A stretch of DNA of 64,000 nucleotides from JAQGMV01 sp035626595 (GTDB lineage: Bacteria; Pseudomonadota; Gammaproteobacteria; Burkholderiales; SG8-41). The translations under genes were made by a program, and so were the position numbers. Positions 42,092 to 51,386 of the stretch are shown piece after piece. Within the stretch, counting starts at the first letter, position 1. Each line of letters opens with the position of its first letter. The notes below the pieces were generated by a model. It saw only the letters and a list, made by a program, of their open reading frames with translations. It did not search any database and had not been told where the DNA came from. The stretch is taken from NCBI GenBank assembly GCA_035626595.1, contig DASPNJ010000011.1, positions 1 through 64,000 of the forward strand, in the 5' to 3' direction.

Positions 42092-42562
42092 GTGAGAGCG
42101 CTCCTCATCGTCTGCCTTTGGAGTCTCGCGGCCTCCCAGGCGGCGATCGCCGCCGAGGCCGCGCCCGCGGCCGCCGATCCGCAGCTCGAGGCGCGGGTGA
42201 TGGCGCTCTCGAACGAGCTGCGGTGCCTCGTCTGCCAGAACCAGTCGCTGGCGGATTCGAACGCGGAGCTCGCGGTCGATCTCAGAAATCAGGTGCGCGA
42301 GAAGATGAAGCAGGGCATGACCGAGCGCGAGATTGTCGACTACATGGTCGCGCGCTACGGTGATTTCGTGCTGTACCGGCCCCCGATGAAAGGCTCGACA
42401 CTCGTGCTCTGGTTCGGTCCGCTCATCCTGCTCGTCGTGGGTCTCGCCGTGTTGTTTCGTCGGCTTGCGGCGCGCCGCGCGCCGGAGCCCGAGCTCACCG
42501 AGAGCGAGCGCGCGCGCGCCGCGGCGCTGCTCGCGCCCGAAGATCGCGCCGACAGCCGGTGA
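42092..42562 (+). CDS. ccmH: cytochrome c-type biogenesis protein CcmH
   Basis: 156 residues from GTG 42092. Signal peptide ending AAIAA, then the reactive LRCLVCQNQSLADSNAELA motif with its two cysteines, which receives electrons from CcmG and reduces the apocytochrome. A membrane helix (LVLWFGPLILLVVGLAVLF) near the end anchors it. Overlaps ccmI by four bases. Confidence 0.95.
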   Translation: MRALLIVCLWSLAASQAAIAAEAAPAAADPQLEARVMALSNELRCLVCQNQSLADSNAELAVDLRNQVREKMKQGMTEREIVDYMVARYGDFVLYRPPMKGSTLVLWFGPLILLVVGLAVLFRRLAARRAPEPELTESERARAAALLAPEDRADSR

Positions 42563-43410
42563 TCGCGTTCCTCATCGCCGTGGCGGTGCTCGTCGCCGTC
42601 GCGCTCGCCTTCGTCGTACCCGTGCTCGCGTCCGGCCGGCGCCGTGGACGCGTGTCGCGTGACGCCGTGAACACCGCGGTCTATCGCGATCAGCTCCGCG
42701 AGCTCGACTCCGATCTCGCCGCCGGCACGCTCTCGCCTCAGCACTACGACAAAGCGCGGCGCGAGCTGGAAGCGCGGCTGCTGGCGGACGTAGCCGCGAC
42801 CGAGGCTTCGGCGCCGGCCGCGCAGCGTGGCGTAAGGAGCGCCGTGGTCGCCGCCGTGGCCATACCGCTGCTCGCAGGCACCGTTTACCTCCTCGTCGGC
42901 ACGCCGCGGGCGCTTGCGCCCGAGGCGACGGCGCCGCGCGACGCTGCCGACACCGTCACGGCCGAGCAGATCGCGGCGATGGTCGAGAAGCTCGCATCGA
43001 GGCTCAAGCAGAATCCCGGCGATGCGGAAGGTTGGGCGATGCTCGGCCGCTCCTATACCGTGCTGGGCCGGCACGACGAGGCGGCCGCGGCTTACCGTAA
43101 CGCTGTAGAGCGGCTGCCCGACAACGCGCGGCTCCTCACCGACTACGCGGACGCGCTGGCCATGTCGCGCGGACGCGATCTCGCCGGCGAACCGGAGAAG
43201 CTCCTCGCCCGCGCGCTCGAAATCGAGCCCGACAACCCGAAAGCGCTGGCGCTGGGCGGCACCGCCGCGTTCAAACGGCGCGACTACGCGCATGCGGTAC
43301 GATTGTGGGAGCGGCTGCTCGCGCAATTACCGCCCGGCTCCGAGATCGCGAAAGCGGTGCAGGGGAGCATCGACGAGGCGCGCGCCGAGGTGAAAAAGGA
43401 CAATCGGTAA
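42559..43410 (+). CDS. ccmI: cytochrome c-type biogenesis protein CcmI
   Basis: 283 residues from GTG 42559. Two membrane helices (about 3-22 and 94-111) flank a cytoplasmic leucine-zipper-like loop, and a periplasmic TPR domain follows (DAEGWAMLGRSYTVLGRHDE; DNPKALALGGTAAFKRRDYA). It binds apocytochrome C-termini and presents them to the CcmF/H lyase. Last gene of the ccm run. Confidence 0.9.
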   Translation: MIAFLIAVAVLVAVALAFVVPVLASGRRRGRVSRDAVNTAVYRDQLRELDSDLAAGTLSPQHYDKARRELEARLLADVAATEASAPAAQRGVRSAVVAAVAIPLLAGTVYLLVGTPRALAPEATAPRDAADTVTAEQIAAMVEKLASRLKQNPGDAEGWAMLGRSYTVLGRHDEAAAAYRNAVERLPDNARLLTDYADALAMSRGRDLAGEPEKLLARALEIEPDNPKALALGGTAAFKRRDYAHAVRLWERLLAQLPPGSEIAKAVQGSIDEARAEVKKDNR

Positions 43411-43442
43411 AACCGTCACAGCACGACTGGCACGAAACCGGC

Positions 43443-43853
43443 ATGCTGCACGCCATGGCGATCGATCCGGCACAGCCCGACCTGCTCGCGCTGCTCACAC
43501 CCGAGGGCCGCGCGCGGCTGCCGCTACACCGCCAGCTCACGCTCTACCTCGATCCGTTCGCGCTCTTCATGGACGCCTCGCACGGACCGGCCTGGCGCCG
43601 CGAGCGCGCGCTGTCCTACAACCGCGCCCGCCGCGTGATGCTGCTCACGTACATCCGGCGCTGGCTCGCGATCGCTGCCGGGTCCTTCCTCGGGATCGCC
43701 TCTTCCGAAGCGCTCGCCGCGCACGCACCCGTGTTCATCATCTCGGCGGCGGGCTTCGGCATCGGCTGCAGCGTCGCGGTTACCGTGGCCGCGTGCGCCT
43801 CGGCCGCGTACGTGCTGCTCGGATTGCGCGGCCGCAGTGGACGCGAGCTCTAG
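43443..43853 (+). CDS. unknown small membrane protein
   Basis: 136 residues from ATG 43443 (an in-frame ATG at 43455 is also possible). The N-terminal half is soluble (LPLHRQLTLYLDPFALFMDA), followed by two predicted membrane helices (WLAIAAGSFLGIASSEALAA; FIISAAGFGIGCSVAVTVAA). I do not recognise it. Third-position GC is in line with its neighbours, supporting it as a gene. It lies 32 bases after ccmI. Confidence 0.55.
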   Translation: MLHAMAIDPAQPDLLALLTPEGRARLPLHRQLTLYLDPFALFMDASHGPAWRRERALSYNRARRVMLLTYIRRWLAIAAGSFLGIASSEALAAHAPVFIISAAGFGIGCSVAVTVAACASAAYVLLGLRGRSGREL

Positions 43854-43861
43854 ATCCGCGC

Positions 43862-44059
43862 GTGGACTGGAAGATCTTCACCCGTAAGATCGAGGTCGAC
43901 GGCGGCGTACAGCTACGGTGGTACTGGCGCAAGCCCGTGAGCGAAGGCCGCGAGGAGAGCCCGGTCGGCTTCACCTCGCGCACGCAGTGCGAGGGCGACG
44001 CGCGCAAACACGGCTACACGGCGAACACAGCGCAGGCCGAGCGTTCCGGCGAGGGGTGA
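43862..44059 (+). CDS. unknown small protein
   Basis: 65 residues from GTG 43862. Sequence begins MDWKIFTRKIEVDGGVQLRW and includes GFTSRTQCEGDARKHGY. Tryptophan-rich start and a balanced composition suggest a real small cytoplasmic protein with a beta-strand fold. No family recognised. It sits 8 bases after the previous small gene and may be co-transcribed. Confidence 0.5.
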   Translation: MDWKIFTRKIEVDGGVQLRWYWRKPVSEGREESPVGFTSRTQCEGDARKHGYTANTAQAERSGEG

Positions 44060-44108
44060 TGCGAGTCGATTAGACTTGCACGCGGACGTCCATCCACCGG
44101 AAAGATCC

Positions 44109-45002
44109 ATGCGAAAACCCGCAGTCACGCTTGCGCTGCTGGCCGGGCTCTCCTCGGCCTGCGGTCCACTCGCGCCCGACGCCGCGAAGCTCGCGCCGCC
44201 GTCGGCGCACGCGATCGTGCCGCTGAAAGCGGAGCGGCCGGTCGTCGCGCTCGTGCTCGGCAGCGGCGGCGCGCGCGGCTTTGCCCATGTCGGTGTGATC
44301 AAGGCGCTCGAAGCGGCGGGCGTCAAGCCGGATCTCGTCGTGGGCTCGAGCTCGGGTGCGATCGTCGCCGCGCTCTATGCCGGCGGTTACAGCGGCCACG
44401 CGCTCGTCGAGCTGGCAGCGGAGCTCGACCAGGGAGCGCTGATCGATTTTTCGCTGTTCGGGCAGGGCTGGGTGCGCGGCGAAGCGCTCCAGGCGTTCGT
44501 CAACCGCTCGCTCGCGAACCGGCCGATCGAGCGGCTCGAGCGAGCGTTGGCCGTGATCGCGACGGAATCGGGCACCGGCCGGATGATCGTTTTCAACCGT
44601 GGAGACGCCGGGCTCGCGGTGCGCGCCTCCGCGAGCGTGCCCGATCTCTTCATCCCGCCGGTCATCGAAGGCGTGACGTACATCGACGGCGGTCTCACGA
44701 GCCCCGTGCCCGTACATGTCGCCAAGGCGATGGGTGCGGACCTCGTGATCGCCGTCGATCTCACGCGCTGGCACCGCGCCCGCGAGCTCGCCGCAGCCGA
44801 TCTCGCGGCGGCCGACGTCGTCATCCGTCCGGAGACGGTACGCACGCGGCTCCTCGACTTCAGCGCGAAGTTCCAGAACATCGCCGCGGGCGAAGCGGCG
44901 GCGCAGGCGGCCGCGCGCGACATCGTCGCGGCGATCGAGCGTGCGGCGCGGCGCAAGTCCGGACCGGGCCGCGAGGTCGTCACCCCCGCGAACGCGCAAT
45001 AA
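44109..45002 (+). CDS. patatin-like phospholipase, predicted lipoprotein
   Basis: 297 residues. The N-terminus has a lipobox-like end (LLAGLSSAC, Cys18), so it is probably lipid-anchored. The patatin domain carries the oxyanion motif GSGGARGFAHVG (51-62), the nucleophile elbow GSSSG (Ser81) and the catalytic aspartate in YIDGGLTSPVP, i.e. a complete Ser-Asp dyad. Similar to RssA/NTE-type bacterial patatins that hydrolyse phospholipid or lysophospholipid. The glutamine amidotransferase gene follows after two bases. Confidence 0.88.
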   Translation: MRKPAVTLALLAGLSSACGPLAPDAAKLAPPSAHAIVPLKAERPVVALVLGSGGARGFAHVGVIKALEAAGVKPDLVVGSSSGAIVAALYAGGYSGHALVELAAELDQGALIDFSLFGQGWVRGEALQAFVNRSLANRPIERLERALAVIATESGTGRMIVFNRGDAGLAVRASASVPDLFIPPVIEGVTYIDGGLTSPVPVHVAKAMGADLVIAVDLTRWHRARELAAADLAAADVVIRPETVRTRLLDFSAKFQNIAAGEAAAQAAARDIVAAIERAARRKSGPGREVVTPANAQ

Positions 45003-45004
45003 CG

Positions 45005-45778
45005 ATGTGCCAGCTCCTCGGCATGAACTGCAACGTCCCGACGGACATCTGCTTCTCGTTCGCGGGATTCCATCGGCGCGGCGGCGCCACGGACGAGCAT
45101 GCGGACGGCTGGGGCATCGCGTTTTTCGAAGGACCCGGCTGTCGTCTCTTTCTCGATTCGAAATCGGCCGTCGAATCACCGATCGCGGAGCTCGTGCGCA
45201 AGTATCCGATCCATTCGATGAACGTGATCGCGCACATCCGCAGGGCCACCCAAGGCCGCGTCGCGCTCGAGAACACGCATCCATTCGTGCGCGAGCTGTG
45301 GGGGCGGTACTGGATATTCGCGCACAATGGGACGCTGGAGAATTTCACGCCCACGCTGCGCGGCGATTACAGGCCGGTCGGCACCACCGACAGCGAGCGC
45401 GCGTTCTGTTACGTCCTGGAGACGCTGCGCCGGCGATTCCCCGACGCGCAGCCGCCGCTGGAGGACGTCTTCGGCGTGCTGGAGCCCCTCACGCGCGAGC
45501 TGGCCGCGCACGGCCGCTTCAATTACCTGCTCTCGAACGGCGAATATCTCGCCGCGCACTGCTACGACCGGCTCTGCTACATCCTGCGCCATGCGCCGTT
45601 CGCGCAGGCACATCTCATCGACGACGACGTGACGGTCGATTTCAGCGCCGTCACCACGCCCAACGACAAGGTCGCCGTGATCGCGACGACGCCGCTCACC
45701 GACAACGAGACGTGGACGCCGATGGCACCCCGGCAGTTGATCGTGTTTCGCGACGGCTCGCCGGTGCTGACCGCTTAG
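45005..45778 (+). CDS. class II glutamine amidotransferase, YafJ type
   Basis: 257 residues. The N-terminal nucleophile is Cys2 (MCQLLGMNCNVPTDICFSF), and HADGWGIAFFEG, VIAHIRRATQG and WIFAHNGTLENF complete the Ntn-hydrolase glutaminase site. There is no second synthetase domain; the acceptor substrate is unknown. Family members resemble E. coli YafJ. Coupled to the patatin gene upstream. Confidence 0.9.
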   Translation: MCQLLGMNCNVPTDICFSFAGFHRRGGATDEHADGWGIAFFEGPGCRLFLDSKSAVESPIAELVRKYPIHSMNVIAHIRRATQGRVALENTHPFVRELWGRYWIFAHNGTLENFTPTLRGDYRPVGTTDSERAFCYVLETLRRRFPDAQPPLEDVFGVLEPLTRELAAHGRFNYLLSNGEYLAAHCYDRLCYILRHAPFAQAHLIDDDVTVDFSAVTTPNDKVAVIATTPLTDNETWTPMAPRQLIVFRDGSPVLTA

Positions 45779-45821
45779 CTTCGCCCTAGCCGGACCTTCG
45801 CTGGGCGAGCGACAAGCCGAA

Positions 45822-45867
45822 TTCTCTCTCGCCGCGCGTTAGCGGGGAGACGGTGGGGGTGAGGGGA
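45822..45867. repeat. dispersed GC-rich repeat after gluQ
   Basis: An imperfect palindrome, CTCTCGCCGCGCG facing GCGGGGAG, followed by GGTGGGGGTGAGGGGA. It encodes the last residues PSPPPSPR of GluQRS. Such CCCTCACCCC / GGGGAGA stretches are common dispersed intergenic elements in GC-rich proteobacteria. Known from composition only. Confidence 0.35.
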
Positions 45868-46750
45868 GGTCCCGCATCCGCGGCACGCGGGCAAGGCTCC
45901 AGTTCGCGAGCGCCCATTCGAGTATCGCCGGCGCGCGGGCCTGCGCCAGCTCCGCAGTCGGCGCCTGTCCCAGAAAACGCAATGCCGCAACGAGCGCGGG
46001 CCCCACGCGCGCGGCATCCACTGCTGGCGCATGCGTCTGCTTCGAAAGCTTCTCCCCGCGCTCGTTTACCGCGACCGGAAGATGCGCGTAGCGCGGCGTG
46101 GGCAGCCCGAGCAGTCGCTGGAGATAGATTTGCCGCGGCGTGGAATGCAGGAGGTCGGCGCCGCGCACGACGTCGGTGACGCCGGCCTCGGCATCGTCGA
46201 GCGCGGCGGCAAGCTGGTAGGCGTAGACACGATCCGTACGGTAGAGCACGAAATCGCCGATCTCGCGCTCGATATCGTGCTCGATGCGGCCCTGAACGCG
46301 ATCGTCGAATGCACTGTGCGCGGCCACGGTTTTCACCCGCCACGCCCGCGCCGCGCGAGCGGCGGGCAGACCCGTCCGGCACGTTCCGGGATAAACATAA
46401 CCTTCTATGCCTGAGACGGCGGAATCGGCAATCTCGCGGCGGCTGCACGCGCAGGCATAAACGAGCCCCTGCTGGCGCAGCGCATGCAGCGCCGCATGGT
46501 AGGCGTCGGAGCGCGTGCTTTGATAGACGATGCGCTCGTCCCATTCGAGCCCGCACGCTTCCAGCGTCGACAGAATGTCGTCCGCCGCGCCCGGCACCAC
46601 GCGTGGCGGATCGAGATCGTCGATGCGCACGAGCCACGCGCCGGCATTCGCGCGTGCATCCAGATAGCTCCCCACGGCTGCGACGAGCGATCCGAAATGC
46701 AGGGGACCGCTCGGCGACGGGGCGAAGCGCCCGCGATATTTCGTTTGCAT
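45839..46750 (-). CDS. gluQ: glutamyl-Q tRNA(Asp) synthetase
   Basis: 303 residues. A short paralogue of glutamyl-tRNA synthetase that glutamylates queuosine in tRNA(Asp). It has RGRFAPSPSGPLHFGSLVAA with the HFGS class I signature, the zinc-binding CACSRREI ... YPGTC, and the KLSKQ motif (KMSKS equivalent). The anticodon-binding domain is absent, as usual. The last eight residues look like read-through into a dispersed repeat, so the C-terminus is probably not conserved. Confidence 0.92.
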   Translation of the reverse strand: MQTKYRGRFAPSPSGPLHFGSLVAAVGSYLDARANAGAWLVRIDDLDPPRVVPGAADDILSTLEACGLEWDERIVYQSTRSDAYHAALHALRQQGLVYACACSRREIADSAVSGIEGYVYPGTCRTGLPAARAARAWRVKTVAAHSAFDDRVQGRIEHDIEREIGDFVLYRTDRVYAYQLAAALDDAEAGVTDVVRGADLLHSTPRQIYLQRLLGLPTPRYAHLPVAVNERGEKLSKQTHAPAVDAARVGPALVAALRFLGQAPTAELAQARAPAILEWALANWSLARVPRMRDLPSPPPSPR

Positions 46751-46767
46751 GCGTTATTGTCACGTCG

Positions 46768-46809
46768 GGTGCGCAGATTGCGCACCGGCCGGTGCGTCAT
46801 CGACGCACC
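46768..46809 (+). repeat. two tandem perfect hairpins upstream of adhC
   Basis: GGTGCGCA (46768-46775) pairs with TGCGCACC (46779-46786), and GGTGCGTC (46791-46798) pairs with GACGCACC (46802-46809). Each has an 8-bp perfect stem and a 3-base loop, with GGCC between them. They end 38 bases before the adhC ATG. Either an operator pair or a dispersed repeat. Confidence 0.6.
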
Positions 46810-46846
46810 CTACGGTACCATCGGGGCATTACCCCAAGGAGGCGCA

Positions 46847-47956
<1,110 letters not shown>

Positions 47957-47965
47957 GGCTCACCC

Positions 47966-48793
47966 TCACGAGGGCCGGCGCTCCCTGCCGGGTGAAAGCG
48001 CGTCCTGCGGCGCTCTCAACACGCGCAGCGCTGCTGCAGTACGCGAGGTGACGCCGAGCCGCCGGAACACGCTCTCCAACCGCGTCTTGACCGTGGAAAG
48101 GCTGATCCCGAGCGTTTCCGCGATACCTTCGTTGCTCTTGCCCTGGCCGAGCTCGAACAGCACCTGCGCTTCGCGACGGGTCAAGCCGAAGCGCGCGATG
48201 AGTGCAAACACCGCCCCTTCGCCGCGGGCGAGCTGCGTCTCGGCGTCGCGCTCGGCAGCGGCACGCAGCTGCGCGAGCTCGGAACGTGCCGACGCGTTGC
48301 GATAGGCCTGGATGAAGTGCGGCCGCAGGCCAGTCAGGAGGGCACGCTCGTCCTCGCTGAAATCCCGGTGCTGGCGGCTGATCGCGAAGAACACCAGCCG
48401 GTCATCGAAGCGCTGGCCGATGGTGAGCTGATAGCGCACGTCGGCGAGCGGCCGGTAGAACTGCGTGTACAGACCCGAGTTGCGCCAGCGCCGTTGGCTG
48501 ACGAAATCGCTGGTCTTCAGCGCGATCGGCTCGGCGCCGTTCACCTTCAGGATGTGCTGCACCGACGGATGCTGCTCGACGTGCTCGAAGAAAGCGGGAC
48601 GCAGCGCACCGAACTCCGGGATCGAGTCGCTCAAGGCGCTCAGAGAATCCCCGTTCGCGAGGTTGATCTCGTTGTGGCAGGTCAGCTCGCCGCCGAATTC
48701 GCGCCGCACCACCGTCAGCGCGCGGGTGCGAAAGTCCTCTAGGCTCTCTGCGGAGTAGAGCTCGAGCAGAATCTCCGACCAGCGGTTGTCCAT
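47966..48793 (-). CDS. LuxR-type helix-turn-helix regulator
   Basis: 275 residues. The C-terminal DNA-binding domain (about 203-262) is a standard LuxR/FixJ HTH: LTRREAQVLFELGQGKSNEG then IAETLGISLSTVKTRLESVF. The N-terminal 190 residues do not look like a receiver or an autoinducer-binding domain; they are a mixed alpha/beta sensor-like region that I cannot assign. It is divergent from the secreted 417-residue protein at 48896 and separated by 102 bases that hold a small palindrome, so it may control the 48.9-55.9 kb group. Confidence 0.85.
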   Translation of the reverse strand: MDNRWSEILLELYSAESLEDFRTRALTVVRREFGGELTCHNEINLANGDSLSALSDSIPEFGALRPAFFEHVEQHPSVQHILKVNGAEPIALKTSDFVSQRRWRNSGLYTQFYRPLADVRYQLTIGQRFDDRLVFFAISRQHRDFSEDERALLTGLRPHFIQAYRNASARSELAQLRAAAERDAETQLARGEGAVFALIARFGLTRREAQVLFELGQGKSNEGIAETLGISLSTVKTRLESVFRRLGVTSRTAAALRVLRAPQDALSPGRERRPS

Positions 48794-48818
48794 ACCTCCT
48801 CCTCGAAATTCGGCCGTT

Positions 48819-48832
48819 TGACCGATGGGTCA
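48819..48832. promoter_or_regulatory. operator-like palindrome between divergent genes
   Basis: TGACC and GGTCA around GATG form a perfect 5-bp inverted repeat in the 102-base gap between the LuxR-type gene and the secreted-protein gene. A TTGACA at 48858 has no good -10 partner. Position and symmetry fit a regulator site, nothing more. Confidence 0.3.
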
Positions 48833-48895
48833 TCGCGCCGTTTGCGTTCATCATATTTTGACAGGTCATTCAGGGTGCCAACGAGGGGAGATTTC

Positions 48896-50149
48896 ATGAT
48901 TCGCCAAACGTGTGGGGTGGCAGTGGCGTTCGTTGTCGGGACGTCGTGCGTGTGGGCCCAATCGTCCACAGCACAGAAGGCGAGCACGACGCAGAAGGGC
49001 GCCACGACACAGGGCGCCGTGATGCAGCAGAAACCGGCTGCGTCGGCGACGCAGCAAAGCTCGACCAATCAGCAGGATTGCGGCAAGCCGAACGCGCAGG
49101 GCGTCACGGTGCCGTGCCCGGGAAACAAGGCGTCGAATCCGACGAATCCGCTGGCGAAGCCGGGCGGCACCGGGATCGGCGTCTCGAGCGGCATGCCGAA
49201 CGCGAATCCGCTCGGCACCGGCTCGAACATCTCGCGCGGCAGCGGCGGCCAGCCCACCGCGGAGGAGCTTGCGAAGAAGCTGAAGGACGAGAATTCCAAG
49301 AAAAGCCAGGCGAAGACGAAAGAAGTGGGCCCGGAGTACTTCAGCCGTGAGCAACAGCTCAAGGATCTCGCGAAGGGCAGCCGCGGTGTCGACGTGCCCG
49401 CTGCCGGTGCGGCCAATCAGCAGGGCGGCAAGGGCCTCGAGACGAAAGACGTTCACGGCAACACGACGTCGTCCTCGAAGACCAGCGCCGATCTCGCGAA
49501 AGACATTGCTGCCGGATCGACGGTTTCACGCGATGCCGGCCGAAATCACGTATCGCGGCAGGAACAACAAAGCGACCAGAAGCAGAAACAGCACCCTCAG
49601 GGCGGGCCGAAGGGCAGCGATGCCGCGAAATCGCACGCGTTCGGTGAGAAAGCCTTTATCGAGCACTTCCTGATCGTCGACCGCACGTGGCACCCGAACG
49701 GCGTGATGCGCACGCAGACCGTTCGAAATTCCGAAACGAAGGATGCCACGCGCGAATGGTTCAACGAGAAGGGCCAGAAGACCAGAACGGAGTCGGTTCA
49801 GGCCGGCATCCGCCAGAACACCAATCACGATCCGAAGAAACGGCCCAATCCGGAGTCGACGGCCGGAGATCACCCGACGAAAACGCCGGAGCAGATGGAG
49901 GCCGAGCGGAAGCGCCAGGTCACGCTGCCGTCGGACAATCAGCGCCGTGCGACCGAGCGCGTCACGGTGTCCGCCGAAACCGCGCGGCAGCTCGGCGCAG
50001 GCGGCAATACGAGCGGCAATATCACGCCCGTCGACGGCGACGGCACCTCGACGGGGCCCGGTAAGAAACCCACGCGCGGAATCGAAAAGGTCGATGGCCG
50101 GCCGGGCTCCGGCCCCGGGCCCGACAACCCGACGACCACGTCGAACTGA
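48896..50149 (+). CDS. unknown secreted protein, Gln/Ser/Gly/Lys-rich
   Basis: 417 residues from ATG 48896, with GAGGGGAGA 5 bases upstream. Signal peptide ends SCVWAQ. The mature protein is low in hydrophobic residues, with long Gln/Thr/Ser- and Gly/Asn-rich stretches and charged segments (ELAKKLKDENSKKSQAKTKE). The only compact part is about residues 250-300 (KAFIEHFLIVDRTWHPNGVM). Two early cysteines (QDCGKPN, VPCPGN) could form a disulfide. I do not recognise the family. The context of neighbouring outer-membrane and secreted proteins suggests an envelope or extracellular role. Confidence 0.7.
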   Translation: MIRQTCGVAVAFVVGTSCVWAQSSTAQKASTTQKGATTQGAVMQQKPAASATQQSSTNQQDCGKPNAQGVTVPCPGNKASNPTNPLAKPGGTGIGVSSGMPNANPLGTGSNISRGSGGQPTAEELAKKLKDENSKKSQAKTKEVGPEYFSREQQLKDLAKGSRGVDVPAAGAANQQGGKGLETKDVHGNTTSSSKTSADLAKDIAAGSTVSRDAGRNHVSRQEQQSDQKQKQHPQGGPKGSDAAKSHAFGEKAFIEHFLIVDRTWHPNGVMRTQTVRNSETKDATREWFNEKGQKTRTESVQAGIRQNTNHDPKKRPNPESTAGDHPTKTPEQMEAERKRQVTLPSDNQRRATERVTVSAETARQLGAGGNTSGNITPVDGDGTSTGPGKKPTRGIEKVDGRPGSGPGPDNPTTTSN

Positions 50150-50167
50150 TCGATCGAGTCAAGGCGA

Positions 50168-50190
50168 GCGGCGCGGGATCACCGCGCCGC
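50168..50190. terminator. hairpin between convergent genes
   Basis: GCGGCGCGG (50168-50176) pairs perfectly with CCGCGCCGC (50182-50190) around GATCA. It lies between two convergent genes and could serve both, but lacks U-tracts on either strand. Confidence 0.4.
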
Positions 50191-50212
50191 GCCGCGTCAC
50201 CGTCCGCGCCGC

Positions 50213-51325
50213 TTACTGCTGCGCTGCTTGAAGCGCCTGCGACGCCTGGTCGATCTTCTGGTTCAGGTCCTGGATCGCCGCGTTCAGCTCCTTCAACGCC
50301 CCGGCGATCTTGCCTTCGAAGCTCGCGCGCGCGAGCTCGCCGGCCTTGGCGATGTCGTTCAGCACCGAACTCGCGCTGTTGTGGGCGTTGCGCAGATCAG
50401 AATCCGACGCCGGGTTGGGCACGTCGCAGTCAACTTCGTTGTGCGGCGGCAGCGGATTGCGGCACTTTCCGCGCCGCGTGGCGGGGCGGGTGCCCGCCGG
50501 CGGTGGAATCAGGCCGCGTAACGCCTGTCTTGCCGCGTCGGCCCGTTTGTGCAGACGCGATACCGTCTCGCTGATCGCGGTCGTGACCGAAATGCCCAGC
50601 GTGTTGCTGATGAACGATGTGCCGACCGCTGCGGCGCGCTTGAGCGCCTCCTCCGCGGTGCGCAATGCCTCTTCGGCACGCTTGATTGCCGCGTCACGAT
50701 CCGCCGCGGCCTTTTCTGCTCCACCGGCGACAGCTTGCCGGCGCTCAGTAGTGGCGAGCTGGCGCGTGCCGCCCGCATCGATGCCGCTTCTGTCCGTCCT
50801 GTCGAGCTTTGCGTCCTGCTCCTTGAGCTTTCTGATCTCCGCGTCGAGCGCCGCCATGCGCTGCTGGGCTTTTTCCATCTGCGCGCGCTCGGCAGCCGTC
50901 AGCTTTCCGTCACTCGCGGCGTTCTTGTAAGCCTGCACGTACTTGCGATTGGCATCCCGCTCCGCCTGCCTCGTCGCGATCTCCTTGTCCCGCTGCGCCG
51001 AACCGATCTGCCGCTTTTCGACATTGATCGCGATGCCGCTGCCGGCGGACTTCTCGCGAACCGTCGCCGCGTCGCGGCGCAGCCGATCCAGCCCTTGCCG
51101 AATTTCGTTTAGGCGCCGGTTTGCCGCATCACGCGCCGCGGGCCACACCTTCTCGGCATCCGCGCGCGCCTGGGCGACGGCTTGTTCGGCCGCGCTTTTG
51201 CCGTAGTCGCCGATGTTGTTGAGCTTCTCGAGCGCGCTTCGGGCATCGTCGATCGGCGCCGCGCGCAGCGGAGCGGCCACGGCCAATGCGATCCAGAGCC
51301 CCGCTGAAAAGGCGGTGTGTTTCAT
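50213..51325 (-). CDS. unknown secreted coiled-coil protein
   Basis: 370 residues from ATG 51325, with GAGGAGGA 8 bases upstream. Signal peptide ends APLRAA. Most of the protein (about 25-235) is Ala/Arg/Glu/Lys-rich and should form long coiled coils (RNEIRQGLDRLRRD-like stretches; ERAQMEKAQQRMAALDAEIR). One short stretch, SDGKLTAAE, looks like a half EF-hand loop. Two cysteines lie near residues 298 and 310 (GKCRNPLPPHNEVDCDVP). A final helix ends QALQAAQQ. No family recognised. Same strand as the 421- and 696-residue envelope proteins, 61 bases downstream of them. Confidence 0.65.
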   Translation of the reverse strand: MKHTAFSAGLWIALAVAAPLRAAPIDDARSALEKLNNIGDYGKSAAEQAVAQARADAEKVWPAARDAANRRLNEIRQGLDRLRRDAATVREKSAGSGIAINVEKRQIGSAQRDKEIATRQAERDANRKYVQAYKNAASDGKLTAAERAQMEKAQQRMAALDAEIRKLKEQDAKLDRTDRSGIDAGGTRQLATTERRQAVAGGAEKAAADRDAAIKRAEEALRTAEEALKRAAAVGTSFISNTLGISVTTAISETVSRLHKRADAARQALRGLIPPPAGTRPATRRGKCRNPLPPHNEVDCDVPNPASDSDLRNAHNSASSVLNDIAKAGELARASFEGKIAGALKELNAAIQDLNQKIDQASQALQAAQQ

Positions 51326-51386
51326 CGCGAACTGTCCTCCTCGGTAAATGAGCGCCCGGTCCTCACCACGGCCGGGCTTCGCTTCG

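Noticed and set aside
48858..48863. TTGACA as -35 of the gene at 48896
   Set aside because: No -10-like hexamer 16-19 bases downstream; only 32 bases remain to the ATG.
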